Origin: Microbacterium bovistercoris
GTDB taxonomy: Bacteria > Actinomycetota > Actinomycetes > Actinomycetales > Microbacteriaceae
Assembly: GCF_003387575.1 (NCBI RefSeq)
Contig: NZ_QUAB01000014.1
Location: 33,238 to 97,237, forward strand
Direction of reading: 5' to 3'
Length of the DNA: 64,000 bases
Shown: in pieces, positions 31,395 to 39,953 of the stretch
Layout of the letters: each line of letters opens with the position of its first letter
How positions within the stretch are numbered: position 1 is the stretch's first letter
Position numbers and translations under genes: made by a program
The notes under the pieces: generated by a model
Databases searched by the model: none
Told to the model about the DNA's origin: nothing
The model's input: only the letters and a program-made list of their open reading frames with translations

Positions 31395-32246
31395 TTAGAG
31401 GATGACGGTCGAGCGGCCGTGCACGATCACGCGGTCCTCGGCATGCCACTTCACGGCGCGAGCGAGCACGAAGCGCTCCACATCTGCGCCTCGGCGCTGC
31501 AGCTCGGCGGCCGACTCGGCGTGCGTCACCCGCGTGACGTCCTGCTCGATGATCGGCCCCTCGTCGAGGTCGGCCGTGGCGTAGTGCGCTGTCGCGCCGA
31601 TCAGCTTCACGCCGCGCTCCTTCGCCCGTGCGTACGGGTTCGCGCCGATGAAGGCGGGCAGGAAGGAGTGGTGGATGTTGATCACCGGTGCCCCGAGCGA
31701 CTCGATGAACGAATCGCTGAGGATCTGCATGTACCGCGCGAGCACCACCAGGTCGACGTTGCCGCGCAGCAGGTCGAGCTGCCGCTGCTCCATCGCGGCC
31801 TTGTCGGCGGCGGGGATGTGCACGAACGGCACCCCGAAGGCCCGCACCGAGTCGGCCAGGTCGGGGTGGTTCGAGACGACCATGGTCACGTCGATGTCGA
31901 GCTCGCCGCGCTGCGTGCGCCAGAGCAGTTCGAGCAGGCAGTGGTCGTACTTCGACACGAAGATCGCCACGCGCTTGCGCCGCGAGGCGTCGTGCAGCGA
32001 CCACTCCATGTCGAAGCGCTCCGCGACGGCCGAGATGGATGCCTCGAGCGCCGGCCGCTTGGCGGCGAGCCCATCCAGGTGGATCACGGTGCGCTGGAAG
32101 AAGCGCCCGCCTGCGGCATCCGTCGAGTGCTGATCGAGCGAGATGATGTTCGCGCCGTGCTCGGCGAGCGCGCCGGCCACGGCAGCGACGATGCCGGGCT
32201 GGTCGTCGCAGGCGATGAGAAGGCGGGCGGTGTCGGGCTGGGCCAT
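31395..32246 (-). CDS. purU: Formyltetrahydrofolate deformylase
   Basis: A 283-residue enzyme: N-terminal ACT domain (LLIACDDQPGIVAAVAGALAEHGANIISLDQHSTD, 8-45) and C-terminal formyl-transferase fold with INIHHSFLPAFIGANPY, LIGATAHYATADLDEGPIIEQDV supplying the catalytic Asn/His/Asp set. It hydrolyses 10-formyl-THF to formate and THF, balancing one-carbon pools and feeding formate to PurT. Single gene on the minus strand, convergent with the nitronate monooxygenase and divergent from the antiporter gene. Confidence 0.96.
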   Translation of the reverse strand: MAQPDTARLLIACDDQPGIVAAVAGALAEHGANIISLDQHSTDAAGGRFFQRTVIHLDGLAAKRPALEASISAVAERFDMEWSLHDASRRKRVAIFVSKYDHCLLELLWRTQRGELDIDVTMVVSNHPDLADSVRAFGVPFVHIPAADKAAMEQRQLDLLRGNVDLVVLARYMQILSDSFIESLGAPVINIHHSFLPAFIGANPYARAKERGVKLIGATAHYATADLDEGPIIEQDVTRVTHAESAAELQRRGADVERFVLARAVKWHAEDRVIVHGRSTVIL

Positions 32247-32292
32247 GCATAGATTCTGCCGCTCCGGAGCTTCGCGCCGCCAATCATGACAC

Positions 32293-32298
32293 TACGCT
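32293..32298 (+). promoter_or_regulatory. -10 element TACGCT of the antiporter gene
   Basis: TACGCT ends 6 nt before GTG 32305 (leaderless spacing). Confidence 0.5.
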
Positions 32299-32304
32299 GG
32301 GCGG

Positions 32305-33504
32305 GTGGAACACAGCGCAATCAGCCTCGTCATGATCCCTCTGCTGGCGGTGCTCGCGCCGATCCTGGCGCGGCTGATCGGTCCTGTGCTGCGCATTCCG
32401 GTCGTCGTCTTCGAACTGGTGCTCGGGATCATCGCCGGCCCGGCGCTGCTCGGCTGGGTGCACCCCAACGAGATCATCGACATGCTCAGCGAGTTCGGGC
32501 TCGCGATGCTGTTCTTCCTCGCCGGCACCGAGATCGACTTCAAGGCGCTCGGCCGCAAGTCGCTCGGTCGTGCCTCGCTCGGCTGGCTCGTCAGCATCGC
32601 TCTGGGCATCGGCGTCGGCTTCATGATCGCTCCCGGCGACGGCATGATCGTCGTGGCGATCGCGCTCAGCTCGACGGCGCTGGGCACCCTGATGCCGATC
32701 CTGCGGGACGCCGGCGAGATGGACACCCCGTTCGGCAAGGCCGTCATCGCGATCGGCACGATCGGCGAGTTCCTGCCCCTGATCGCGATCTCGATCTTCC
32801 TGAGCGTGCGGGCGGCTCCTGCGGCCACCATCGTGCTGCTCGTGTTCGTCGTGATCGCGCTCCTCGCCGTCTACGCCGCCCGTCGCATTCCGCACGGCCG
32901 GCTGCACACCTTCGTGAGCACGACTCTGCACACCTCGGCGCAGTTCGGCGTGCGGTTCGTGCTGCTGCTGGTCGCGGCGCTGGTGGCGCTGAGCATCTGG
33001 CTCGATCTGGACATGCTCCTCGGCGCGTTCGTGGCCGGATCGGTGTGGCGGATCATGATGTCGAGCGCCTCGAAGAAGGACGCCGAAGAGATCGAGAGCA
33101 AGGTCGAGGCGATCGCCTTCGGATTCCTGGTGCCGATCTTCTTCATCTACACGGGCGTGACGTTCGATCTGAAGGCGCTGCTGGCCTCGCCACTGGCGAT
33201 GGCACTGGTTCCGATCCTGCTGATCGCGCTGCTGGTGATCCGTGGTCTCGCCGCGCAGTTCTCTGCGACGTCGGAGATGACGAAGCGCGACCGTTCCGCG
33301 CTCGCGCTGCTCGCCGCGACCGGCCTTCCGATCATCGTCGCCGTCACCGGAATCGGCGTCAGCGAGGGGATGCTCGAGACCGATATCGCCGCAGCCCTGG
33401 TCGGTGCCGGCATGCTGTCGGTGCTGCTGTACCCGCTGATCGGAATGACGATCCGCGGTGAGCGCTCCGCGGTGCAGAGCCCGCAACTGCAGGGCGAGCT
33501 GTGA
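32305..33504 (+). CDS. Cation:proton antiporter, CPA2 (Kef/NapA-like) family
   Basis: A 399-residue membrane protein with about 12 TMs. LVLGIIAGPALLGWVHPNEIIDMLSEFGLAMLFFLAGTEID is the KefB/NapA N-terminal block (TM2-TM4). SSTALGTLMPILRDAGEMDTPFGKAVIAIGTIGEFLPLIAIS covers the crossed-helix ion site, although the canonical Asp-Asp pair is not obvious. No TrkA-N domain is attached. It would exchange H+ for Na+ or K+. GTG start; its stop overlaps the next gene (GTGA). Confidence 0.9.
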   Translation: MEHSAISLVMIPLLAVLAPILARLIGPVLRIPVVVFELVLGIIAGPALLGWVHPNEIIDMLSEFGLAMLFFLAGTEIDFKALGRKSLGRASLGWLVSIALGIGVGFMIAPGDGMIVVAIALSSTALGTLMPILRDAGEMDTPFGKAVIAIGTIGEFLPLIAISIFLSVRAAPAATIVLLVFVVIALLAVYAARRIPHGRLHTFVSTTLHTSAQFGVRFVLLLVAALVALSIWLDLDMLLGAFVAGSVWRIMMSSASKKDAEEIESKVEAIAFGFLVPIFFIYTGVTFDLKALLASPLAMALVPILLIALLVIRGLAAQFSATSEMTKRDRSALALLAATGLPIIVAVTGIGVSEGMLETDIAAALVGAGMLSVLLYPLIGMTIRGERSAVQSPQLQGEL

Positions 33505-33968
33505 CCACAGCATCCGCGCTGTTCGACGCCGCACGGCAGCGGCTCGCGGATGCGCCGAAGCAGGGTCTCGGGGTGGCGAAGGTCTCGCGCTGGCGAGCAC
33601 TGCGGATCGTCCGCGCGGGGGAGGCGTGGCATCTCGGGGTGCTGCTTCTCGGCGACGACGGCGTGTACACGACCGGCGAGGTGCTCCGCGCCGCCGAAGA
33701 GGTGCGTCGCGGTTACGCCGCGGAGTCGGCCAGGGCGCGGGCCGACCGCCGCGCGCAGGCGCGTCGCGGTGGCTTCGGTGAGGGCGAGATCGTGCACGTC
33801 GGGTGGACGGCGCTCGATGTCGCCGCGGTGGATGCCGGCGGGGCATCCGGTCCGCTGTTGGTGGCCGACGGCGTACCATCCGTGCGCTGGAGCGCTGCTG
33901 GTGTGATGCCGCTGGAGGTCTATCTGAACGAGCAGATCGAGTTGCGGTACCCGGGGTCCGGGGACTGA
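33501..33968 (+). CDS. Hypothetical protein coupled to the antiporter (155 aa)
   Basis: A soluble protein starting GTG 33501, overlapping the antiporter stop by 4 bp. A basic, Ala/Arg-rich central helix (EVLRAAEEVRRGYAAESARARADRRAQARRGG) separates an N-terminal region (WRALRIVRAGEAWHLGVLLLGDDGVYTTGEV) from a C-terminal beta-like region ending LEVYLNEQIELRYPG. No known domain recognised. The tight coupling suggests a role with the antiporter, for example as a cytoplasmic accessory protein, but there is no direct evidence. Confidence 0.68.
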   Translation: MTTASALFDAARQRLADAPKQGLGVAKVSRWRALRIVRAGEAWHLGVLLLGDDGVYTTGEVLRAAEEVRRGYAAESARARADRRAQARRGGFGEGEIVHVGWTALDVAAVDAGGASGPLLVADGVPSVRWSAAGVMPLEVYLNEQIELRYPGSGD

Positions 33969-33972
33969 GGTC

Positions 33973-34056
33973 CTTCGTCTCGCTCCGCTCGCTCAGGAAC
34001 CGGGGTCGGCGCATCGGAGCGGTGCTCCGGGGCCGAGCGAGCGAAGCGAGTCGAAG
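33973..34056. repeat. Inverted pair of repeat family B in a convergent spacer (terminator-like)
   Basis: CTTCGTCTCGCTCCGCTCGC (from 33973) faces GCGAGCGAAGCGAGTCGAAG (to 34056) over 22 bp with two mismatches; the 40-nt loop has its own GCATCGGAGCGGTGCTCCGG hairpin. It separates two converging genes. Confidence 0.85.
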
Positions 34057-34073
34057 TGACGAAGGGCGTCGCC

Positions 34074-34790
34074 TCAGCGACCGACCAGCTCCACGAACCG
34101 GCGCAGCAGGTCGGTGCCGGTGGGTGAGGTGGCGAGGATCTCGGCCTCGACGCGGTCGAACTCCGCCGGGTCGAAGTACCCGGTGCTGCGATAGAAATCC
34201 ATGCGATGCGCGAAGTCCTGCGGCGTGGGCTCGGGGTGGAACTGCGTCGCATAGAGCCGGTCCCCGACCCGGTACGCCTGCACCGGGCAGTCATCGTTCG
34301 TGGCGAGCAGCACCGCGCCCGGAGGTGGCTCGGAAGAGCCCTCCTTGTGCGCAGTGAGCACGTCCATCTCGGGAGCGCTGGGGCCGAAGAGCGGGTCCTG
34401 CGCGCCCGCGGCGGTGATGCGGATGCTGGTCTCGCGGGTGAACTCCGGGGTCGCGGTGCCGACCGTGCCACCCAGCATCCTGGTGACGACGCCGATCCCG
34501 TAACAGGTGAACATCGCCGCCGGCCCGCCGTCGATCGCGGCGCGGGCGATCCTCTCGAGGTCGGCCTCGACCCGCAGCTGATCGTCGGTCTTCTCCTCAT
34601 CGCCGACGTTGAACGGCGACCCGCCGACGACGATGCCGTCGTATGCGCGCCAGTCGATCTCGTCGAGCGGATGCCCGATCAGATCGTGGCGGTCCAGCCT
34701 CTCCACGCCGAGACCGCGCCGGAAGGACAGGTGCTCGGCTGCTGCCGCGCCCTGCTCCGGACGCACGCAGACGTAGAGGAGTGAGACCAC
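34074..34790 (-). CDS. Class I glutamine amidotransferase-like protein
   Basis: A 238-residue stand-alone GATase1: nucleophile region MFTCYGIGVVTRMLGG (Cys in the elbow) and C-terminal ATQFHPEPT (His-Glu), with YDGIVVGGSPFNVGD. Such GuaA-like proteins hydrolyse glutamine for an unidentified partner or act as gamma-glutamyl-type peptidases. Many actinobacterial copies are annotated as glutamine amidotransferase without known acceptor. GTG 34790 follows TAAACT by 6 nt. Divergent from the clpC-like gene. Confidence 0.88.
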   Translation of the reverse strand: MVSLLYVCVRPEQGAAAAEHLSFRRGLGVERLDRHDLIGHPLDEIDWRAYDGIVVGGSPFNVGDEEKTDDQLRVEADLERIARAAIDGGPAAMFTCYGIGVVTRMLGGTVGTATPEFTRETSIRITAAGAQDPLFGPSAPEMDVLTAHKEGSSEPPPGAVLLATNDDCPVQAYRVGDRLYATQFHPEPTPQDFAHRMDFYRSTGYFDPAEFDRVEAEILATSPTGTDLLRRFVELVGR

Positions 34791-34796
34791 GAGCCG

Positions 34797-34802
34797 AGTT
34801 TA
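34797..34802 (-). promoter_or_regulatory. -10 element TAAACT of the GATase gene
   Basis: TAAACT on the minus strand ends 6 nt before GTG 34790. Confidence 0.5.
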
Positions 34803-34832
34803 GTTGCGGTGCGGGGGAATACCGTCATCAGG

Positions 34833-34864
34833 TTGACGTTGAACTTGATAGAAGTACACTCAAC
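34833..34864 (+). promoter_or_regulatory. Promoter with HAIR/HspR-type operator for the Clp ATPase
   Basis: TTGACG (34833-34838) and TACACT (34855-34860) form a sigma-A-like promoter with a 16-bp spacer. Overlapping the -10, CTTGATA-N7-ACTCAAC (34844-34864) matches the HAIR consensus CTTGAGT-N7-ACTCAAG at 11 of 14 positions. HspR bound there would block RNA polymerase and be released on heat shock. Confidence 0.75.
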
Positions 34865-34890
34865 TTCTTCGGATTCTTCAGGAGGACATG

Positions 34891-37419
34891 ATGCCCAGCG
34901 ACATCAACGGCGGTGGATCGTTCGACGACTTCCTCGCCCGCTACCTCGCCGGGGAGCAGGCCCGGCAGGCGCGATCGATCGACCTCGGTCGCTTTCTCAC
35001 CGCACGCACGCAGCAGATCCTGCAGCGCGCGGGCCGCTTCGCGATCGAGCGCGGCCAGACCGAGCTCGACGCTCTGCACATCCTGCGCGTGATCGTCGAC
35101 GACGAGGCCGTCGCGCGTGCGGTCCAGCACATCGGCGTCGACCCCGCGGCGATCGTCGCATCCGTCGACGCCCGGCTGCCCGAACCGCGCGATGCCGGCG
35201 ACGTGGACGCCGCGACGCTCACCCCGAGCGCCTCGCGCGCCCTGTTCCACGCGTACCAGGTCGCCCGTTCGTCGGGTTCGACGTACATCGACCCCGAGCA
35301 CCTCTTCTTCGCGCTGGTGCTCGGCCAGGACGTGCCCGCGGGTCAGGTGCTGGCCCGCGCCGGCGTCACCGCGGAGGCCCTGACGCAGGGGCTGCGTGAG
35401 GGCGTGCCCGCCCCTGTGGGTGCTCCCGCCGAGCAGGCATCCGATTCCCCGGCATCCGAGACCCCGATGCTCGACCAGTACGGCCTCGACCTCACCGCCC
35501 GCGCCCGCGCGGGTGAGGTGGATCCGGTGATCGGCCGTGCCGACGAGATCGAGCAGACCATCGAGATCCTCAGTCGGCGCACCAAGAACAACCCGGTGCT
35601 GATCGGCGAGGCCGGCGTGGGCAAGACCGCGATCGTGGAGGGCCTGGCCCGCGCGATCGTCGAGGGGGCCGTGCCAGAGCAGCTGAAGGACCGCCGCGTG
35701 GTCGCCCTCGACCTGCCCGGCATGCTCGCCGGCACCCGGTACCGCGGCGACTTCGAGGAGCGCCTCACCAAGACGATGGACGAGATCTCCGCTCACAAGG
35801 GCGAGGTCATCGTGTTCATCGACGAGGTGCACACCGTGGTCGGCGCCGGAGGGTCCGGAGAGGCCGGCGGCATGGACGCCGGCAACATCCTCAAGCCCCG
35901 TCTGGCACGAGGCGACCTGCACATGATCGGCGCGACGACGCTCGACGAGTACCGCCGCATCGAGAAGGACCCGGCGCTGGAGCGCCGCTTCCAGCCGGTG
36001 AAGGTTGGCGAGCCGTCCGTCGCCGACGCCGTGCGCATCCTCGAAGGCCTCAAGCAGGCCTATGAGGACCACCACCGCGTCACCTACACGGATGCCGCCA
36101 TCCGCGCCGCCGTGCAGCTGAGCGACCGGTACCTCTCCGATCGGGTGCTGCCCGACAAGGCGATCGACCTCATCGACCAGGCCGGTGCGCGACTGCGCCT
36201 GCGTCTCGGCGTGCCGGTTGACGTCAGCGACCTGATGGCGCAGCTCGCCGATCTCGAGGCGCAGAAGAACGCGGCCGTGGCGAGCGAGCACTACGAGGAG
36301 GCCTCGCGCATCCGCGACGAGATCGCCGAGGTGCAGGAGAAGATCGAGTCCGCGTCGACGAGCGTCGTCGGGAACACGATCGTGGACGAGCCTGAGATCG
36401 CCGCGGTGATCTCCCGCGCCACCGGCATCCCCGTGAGCCGGCTCACCGAGGGTGAGCGCGAGCGTCTGCATGATCTGGAAGCCGACCTGCACGCGCGGGT
36501 GATCGGTCAGGACGATGCGGTGAAGGCCGTGGTGCGTGCCGTGCGCCGCAACCGCACCGGCATGGGCGACGCCCGTCGCCCTGTGGGATCGTTCCTGTTC
36601 CTGGGGCCGACCGGTGTCGGCAAGACCGAGCTGGCCAAGGCCCTCGCGTCCCGGCTGTTCGACGACGAGGACGCGGTGATCCGGTTCGACATGAGCGAGT
36701 TCGGCGAGCGGCACACAGTGTCGCGCCTGGTCGGCGCCCCTCCGGGATATGTGGGCTACGACGAGGCCGGTCAGCTCACCGAGCGCGTGCGGCGCAACCC
36801 GTACTCGATCGTGCTGTTCGACGAGATCGAGAAGGCGCACCCCGACGTGTTCAACCTGCTGCTGCAGGTGCTCGACGACGGTCGCCTCACCGACGGCCAG
36901 GGGCGCACGGTCGACTTCCGCAACACGGTGATCGTGATGACCTCGAACTTCGGCTCGGAGTTCCTGGCCTCCCGGTCGGGTGCGCTCGGCTTCGTGGCGT
37001 CGCGAGATGCCTCGGGATTCTCCTCGCAGGAGGACCTGAAGGCCCGTGTGATGGGCAAGCTGCGCGAGGCGATGCGCCCCGAGTTCCTGAACCGCATCGA
37101 CGAGATCGTGATCTTCCAGAAGCTCTCGCTCGAGGAGATCTCGCAGATCGTGCGGCTGGTGCTCGGCGCCACGGCCGACCGGCTGTCGCTGCGTTCGGTG
37201 GCCCTCGAGGTCACGGATGCCGCGGTGACCTGGCTCGGCGAGCACGGCTACGAGCCGGAGTACGGTGCCCGGCCGCTGCGCCGGCTGATCCAGCGCGAGG
37301 TCGACGACCGCATCGCCGACCTGTTCGTCTCGGGCGAGCTGACAGACGGCGGGCACGTCGTGGTGGATGCCTCGGGCGAGGCGCTCGCGGTGACGGCCAA
37401 GGCGCCGGTCACGGCCTGA
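34891..37419 (+). CDS. Clp ATPase, ClpC-type AAA+ chaperone/unfoldase
   Basis: About 842 residues: N-terminal Clp repeats ([31 protein letters not shown], 25-165), first AAA domain ([26 protein letters not shown]), a short UVR-containing middle region ([24 protein letters not shown]), second AAA domain ([28 protein letters not shown]) and C-terminal D2-small domain. The UVR and the short middle region argue for ClpC rather than ClpB. It unfolds substrates for ClpP or disaggregates. Of the tandem ATGs (34888, 34891), the second leaves 5 nt after AGGAGG and is preferred. The HAIR-like operator indicates heat-shock control, unlike the usual CtsR/ClgR control of clpC1. Confidence 0.92.
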   Translation: MPSDINGGGSFDDFLARYLAGEQARQARSIDLGRFLTARTQQILQRAGRFAIERGQTELDALHILRVIVDDEAVARAVQHIGVDPAAIVASVDARLPEPRDAGDVDAATLTPSASRALFHAYQVARSSGSTYIDPEHLFFALVLGQDVPAGQVLARAGVTAEALTQGLREGVPAPVGAPAEQASDSPASETPMLDQYGLDLTARARAGEVDPVIGRADEIEQTIEILSRRTKNNPVLIGEAGVGKTAIVEGLARAIVEGAVPEQLKDRRVVALDLPGMLAGTRYRGDFEERLTKTMDEISAHKGEVIVFIDEVHTVVGAGGSGEAGGMDAGNILKPRLARGDLHMIGATTLDEYRRIEKDPALERRFQPVKVGEPSVADAVRILEGLKQAYEDHHRVTYTDAAIRAAVQLSDRYLSDRVLPDKAIDLIDQAGARLRLRLGVPVDVSDLMAQLADLEAQKNAAVASEHYEEASRIRDEIAEVQEKIESASTSVVGNTIVDEPEIAAVISRATGIPVSRLTEGERERLHDLEADLHARVIGQDDAVKAVVRAVRRNRTGMGDARRPVGSFLFLGPTGVGKTELAKALASRLFDDEDAVIRFDMSEFGERHTVSRLVGAPPGYVGYDEAGQLTERVRRNPYSIVLFDEIEKAHPDVFNLLLQVLDDGRLTDGQGRTVDFRNTVIVMTSNFGSEFLASRSGALGFVASRDASGFSSQEDLKARVMGKLREAMRPEFLNRIDEIVIFQKLSLEEISQIVRLVLGATADRLSLRSVALEVTDAAVTWLGEHGYEPEYGARPLRRLIQREVDDRIADLFVSGELTDGGHVVVDASGEALAVTAKAPVTA

Positions 37420-37473
37420 CGCGGCACGGGAAGGCCCGGCGCTTCGGCGGCGGGCACTTTCTGGTGCCGGGCG

Positions 37474-38214
37474 TCAGCGCGAGGAGTTCGCGGTGCGTCC
37501 GCGGACGATCCCGACGAAGGTCTCGACGTCGGGGGTGGTGCGTTCGCGGGGCCAGGCCAGGGCGACGGTGGAGGTCGGGCCGCCCTGCAGCACGCGGAAG
37601 TCGGCGTCCTTGCGGTGATGCAGGCGGGCGAGCGACATCGGCACGACGACGATCCCGATGCCCGTGGCCACGGTCGCGATCGCGTCTGCCGTCGTCGCGA
37701 CGGGCGCGAACCGCGGCGCCGCCGTCGGCAGGTCGAGCGGGCCGAGCACGTCGTCGAGCGGTGTCACCAGCACCTCGCCGTCGAGATCGGCGGAGGTGAG
37801 GGACTCGGCTGCCATGAGGTGCGACTCGGCGGATGCCACGACGACAGGCAGCTCGTCGTAGAGACGGATCACGTGCAGGTCATCGGGGCTGTCGATCGGC
37901 AGACGCACCAGGGCCGCGTCGAGGTCGGACAGCGCGTCGCGCTGACCGGCGACCTCGATCGGCATCAGCTCGAGGGCGACGCGCGGCATCCGGGTCTTCC
38001 AGGCATCGATCCACCTGCCCGGCGTCGCTCCCGGAACGGCGCCGAGCCGGAACGTGCGGGGAGCGTCGTCGACGACCTCGCGGGGAGCGGCCTTCTTGGT
38101 CTGCGGGCGCTTCGCCTGCGCCGCCTTCTTGCCCGCCGGGGCTTTGCCCGGGGGCTTGCCGCGTCCGCCACTGGGTCGCTTCCCGGATGCGGGCCGCCCG
38201 CTCTTCTTCGCCAC
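37474..38214 (-). CDS. LysR-type substrate-binding domain protein without HTH, with Lys/Pro/Ala-rich N-terminal tail
   Basis: A 246-residue protein. Residues 1-45 are a basic low-complexity tail (KKSGRPASGKRPSGGRGK and PAGKKAAQAKRPQTKKA blocks) like histone H1/HupB tails. Residues 53-240 match a LysR effector-binding domain (FRLGAVPGATPGRWIDAWKTRMPRVALELMPIE..., DDLHVIRLYDELPVVVASAESHLMAAESL...). The normal N-terminal HTH is absent: upstream DNA has no extended reading frame encoding one, and the GTG start follows TAGCGT by 6 nt. It may bind DNA nonspecifically through the tail or modulate a full-length LysR protein. Confidence 0.8.
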   Translation of the reverse strand: MAKKSGRPASGKRPSGGRGKPPGKAPAGKKAAQAKRPQTKKAAPREVVDDAPRTFRLGAVPGATPGRWIDAWKTRMPRVALELMPIEVAGQRDALSDLDAALVRLPIDSPDDLHVIRLYDELPVVVASAESHLMAAESLTSADLDGEVLVTPLDDVLGPLDLPTAAPRFAPVATTADAIATVATGIGIVVVPMSLARLHHRKDADFRVLQGGPTSTVALAWPRERTTPDVETFVGIVRGRTANSSR

Positions 38215-38220
38215 GTTCCC

Positions 38221-38226
38221 ACGCTA
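38221..38226 (-). promoter_or_regulatory. -10 element TAGCGT of the LysR-substrate-domain gene
   Basis: TAGCGT on the minus strand ends 6 nt before GTG 38214, supporting that start rather than a missing upstream HTH. Confidence 0.55.
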
Positions 38227-38396
38227 CTTCCTCGCAGGCCCGCCCATGCGAGGTTGGCACCGCGCCGGACGCTGTCCCGCACCGGATGCCGGAGCCGAGC
38301 GACGCACGCTGAGGATCGCTCCTCGCGCCGGATGCCGGAGAACCGGTCCGCGCGGGCAGTCGCACCGTCGCGCATCCCGGCGGGTGTGCCGAGCGC

Positions 38397-39071
38397 TCAG
38401 GCGCCCCGGGTGACCGTCACGCAGCAGCGTCCATCGGCGGGGTCGAGGCGCGCGCAGACGTGGTCGCAGCCGAGGCCCTCGACGACGCCGTCGACGTAGG
38501 CGTGGTTCATTCCGCAGACGAGTCCGGTGTGCTCCCGTGCGAGCGAGTCGAAGGGGCAGTTCGCGAGGACCAGGTCGTCGTCCGATCGGCGCGGCTCATA
38601 CCCCTGCGTGGCGAGGGCCGCCGCCGTGCGGTCGAGCTCGTCGCCGTCCACCGCGGTGGCCGTCTCGCCCAGCATCCGTCCCTCCTCCTTCGCGACAGCG
38701 TCCAGGGCGTCGGGCAATGCCGTGCCGTCGGCGGTGCGCTCGATCGCCGCGGCGAGCAGGTGCCCGACCAGGTCGTACCGGCGCTCCGGCAGCGACACCG
38801 CGACGGTCTCGGCGACGCGTCGGTAGAGCTTCGACGGGCGTCCGGCGCCGGGCCCGCTCCGGCCGGAGAGTCGGCGGAACTCCACCTCGAGCAGTCCCGC
38901 GTCCACGAGACGGTCGAGCTGGAACCGTGCGACGTGCGGCGGCAGGTCGAGAGCGGATGCCGCCGCTTCGCGACCGACCGCCTCGGGCTGGGCGGCGACG
39001 TACTCGTACAGCGCCTGCCGGGTGGGATCGGCGAGTGCGCCGATGCGTCCTGCCTCCGCGCTGACATCCAT
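38397..39071 (-). CDS. SufR-like winged-helix regulator with C-terminal cysteine cluster
   Basis: A 224-residue regulator: N-terminal ArsR/SufR-type winged helix (RIGALADPTRQALYEYVAAQPEAVGREAAASALDLPPHVARFQLDRLVDAGLL, 9-61) and a C-terminal domain with C172 (ANCPFD), C186 (GLVCGMNH), C202, C206, C216 and C217. The C-x13-C-x15-C spacing is that of SufR-type proteins, which bind an [4Fe-4S] cluster and act as redox or Fe-S sensors. It is divergent from a DoxX-like membrane gene, with an A+T-rich inverted repeat between them. It is not beside a suf operon, so the regulon is probably different. Confidence 0.85.
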   Translation of the reverse strand: MDVSAEAGRIGALADPTRQALYEYVAAQPEAVGREAAASALDLPPHVARFQLDRLVDAGLLEVEFRRLSGRSGPGAGRPSKLYRRVAETVAVSLPERRYDLVGHLLAAAIERTADGTALPDALDAVAKEEGRMLGETATAVDGDELDRTAAALATQGYEPRRSDDDLVLANCPFDSLAREHTGLVCGMNHAYVDGVVEGLGCDHVCARLDPADGRCCVTVTRGA

Positions 39072-39094
39072 CCTCTAAGTGTAGCGACTCTTGT

Positions 39095-39140
39095 ATTTAG
39101 AAGACCACCGTTCTAAAATTTGGAAAACTCACTTTTAGAA
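39095..39140. promoter_or_regulatory. Operator with three TTTTAGAA-type half-sites between the SufR-like regulator and the DoxX-like gene
   Basis: ATTTAGAA-N8-TTCTAAAA (39095-39118) is followed by TTTTAGAA (39133-39140), an exact inverted match of the second half-site. This is one of the most A+T-rich stretches in the window and lies in the 80-bp divergent spacer, so it is probably bound by the cysteine-cluster regulator. Confidence 0.7.
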
Positions 39141-39151
39141 AAGAGGGCATC

Positions 39152-39583
39152 ATGGCCGCTCCCAGCGTCACCCGTCCTGCACTGATGCAGGACGGCAACC
39201 GGCAGGCGTTCCTGCTGCTGCGCACCGTCTTCACCGTCGCCCCGATCCTGTTCGGCCTGGACAAGTACGTCCGGGTGCTGATAGCTGACTGGGAGCGCTA
39301 CCTTGCGCCGTGGATGCTGCGGCTCACCCCCTTCGACGCGCACACGATGATGCTCGTCGTGGGAGCGATCGAGATCGTCGCCGGCATCCTCGTCGCGTTC
39401 CTGCCCCGCCTCGGCGGGTACGTGGTCGCGGCCTGGCTGGCAGGCATCATCGTCAGTCTGGTCAGCGTCGGCGGCTATCTCGACATCGCGCTGCGCGACT
39501 TCGGGCTGCTGATCGGTGCGCTCGCGCTGTCCAGCCTCGCGGCGGGACAGGGGTACCGACTGCTGGGCGGGCGCAAGGGCTGA
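39152..39583 (+). CDS. DoxX-like small integral membrane protein
   Basis: A 143-residue protein with four hydrophobic segments (about 20-38, 60-80, 86-108, 112-132), including RTVFTVAPILFGLDKYVRVLIADWERYLAPWMLRLTPF, the shape of DoxX/MauE-type proteins. DoxX relatives assist quinone, thiol or oxidative-stress reactions in the membrane. AGAGGG precedes the ATG. The adjacent Fe-S-type regulator suggests redox-responsive expression. Confidence 0.78.
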   Translation: MAAPSVTRPALMQDGNRQAFLLLRTVFTVAPILFGLDKYVRVLIADWERYLAPWMLRLTPFDAHTMMLVVGAIEIVAGILVAFLPRLGGYVVAAWLAGIIVSLVSVGGYLDIALRDFGLLIGALALSSLAAGQGYRLLGGRKG

Positions 39584-39614
39584 CGGGCGTCCGGCGAAGA
39601 GCGCGACTCCGGTC

Positions 39615-39953
39615 TCAGTGTGGCATCCTGCGCTGCAGCCGGCGGAGCAGCCCGGCGAGCCCGGCGACGAGCACGAGCACGCCGACGGCGAGCAACGAGA
39701 CCGCGATGATCGTGGCCGGGGCCAGCCCGGCGAGCCAGTCGGTGACGCTGTCGCGTCGCTGCGGATCACTGAGAAGCCAGATGCCTCCGAACGCGAGGCC
39801 CGCGAAGAACAGGCCCCACACGATCGCAGCCCAGCGCGTGCGCGGCGCCGTGGAGGCCGCGCCCGGAGCCTCCGGCGCAGCCGCCGTCTCGGCATCCGCT
39901 TCGGCGAACATGACCTCGCTCAGGGACTCGACGCTGTCATCCGCGGTGCTCAT
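39615..39953 (-). CDS. Small two-TM membrane protein in the pspC operon
   Basis: A 112-residue protein: an acidic Ala-rich N-terminus (MSTADDSVESLSEVMFAEADAETAAAPE), TM1 at about 42-60 (WAAIVWGLFFAGLAFGGIWLL), TM2 at about 78-102 (ATIIAVSLLAVGVLVLVAGLAGLL) and a basic end RRLQRRMPH. It starts within the pspC-like gene stop (ATGA). No family recognised; it probably works with the PspC protein at the membrane. Confidence 0.75.
   Translation of the reverse strand: MSTADDSVESLSEVMFAEADAETAAAPEAPGAASTAPRTRWAAIVWGLFFAGLAFGGIWLLSDPQRRDSVTDWLAGLAPATIIAVSLLAVGVLVLVAGLAGLLRRLQRRMPH

Noticed and set aside
34828..37356. 842-codon minus-strand frame opposite the Clp ATPase gene
   Set aside because: Antisense shadow; the plus strand has two complete AAA+ domains.
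38215..38396. Gene or RNA in the 182-bp spacer
   Set aside because: Only two imperfect GCCGGATGCCGGAG repeats and the promoter of the 37474-38214 gene were seen; no conserved frame.
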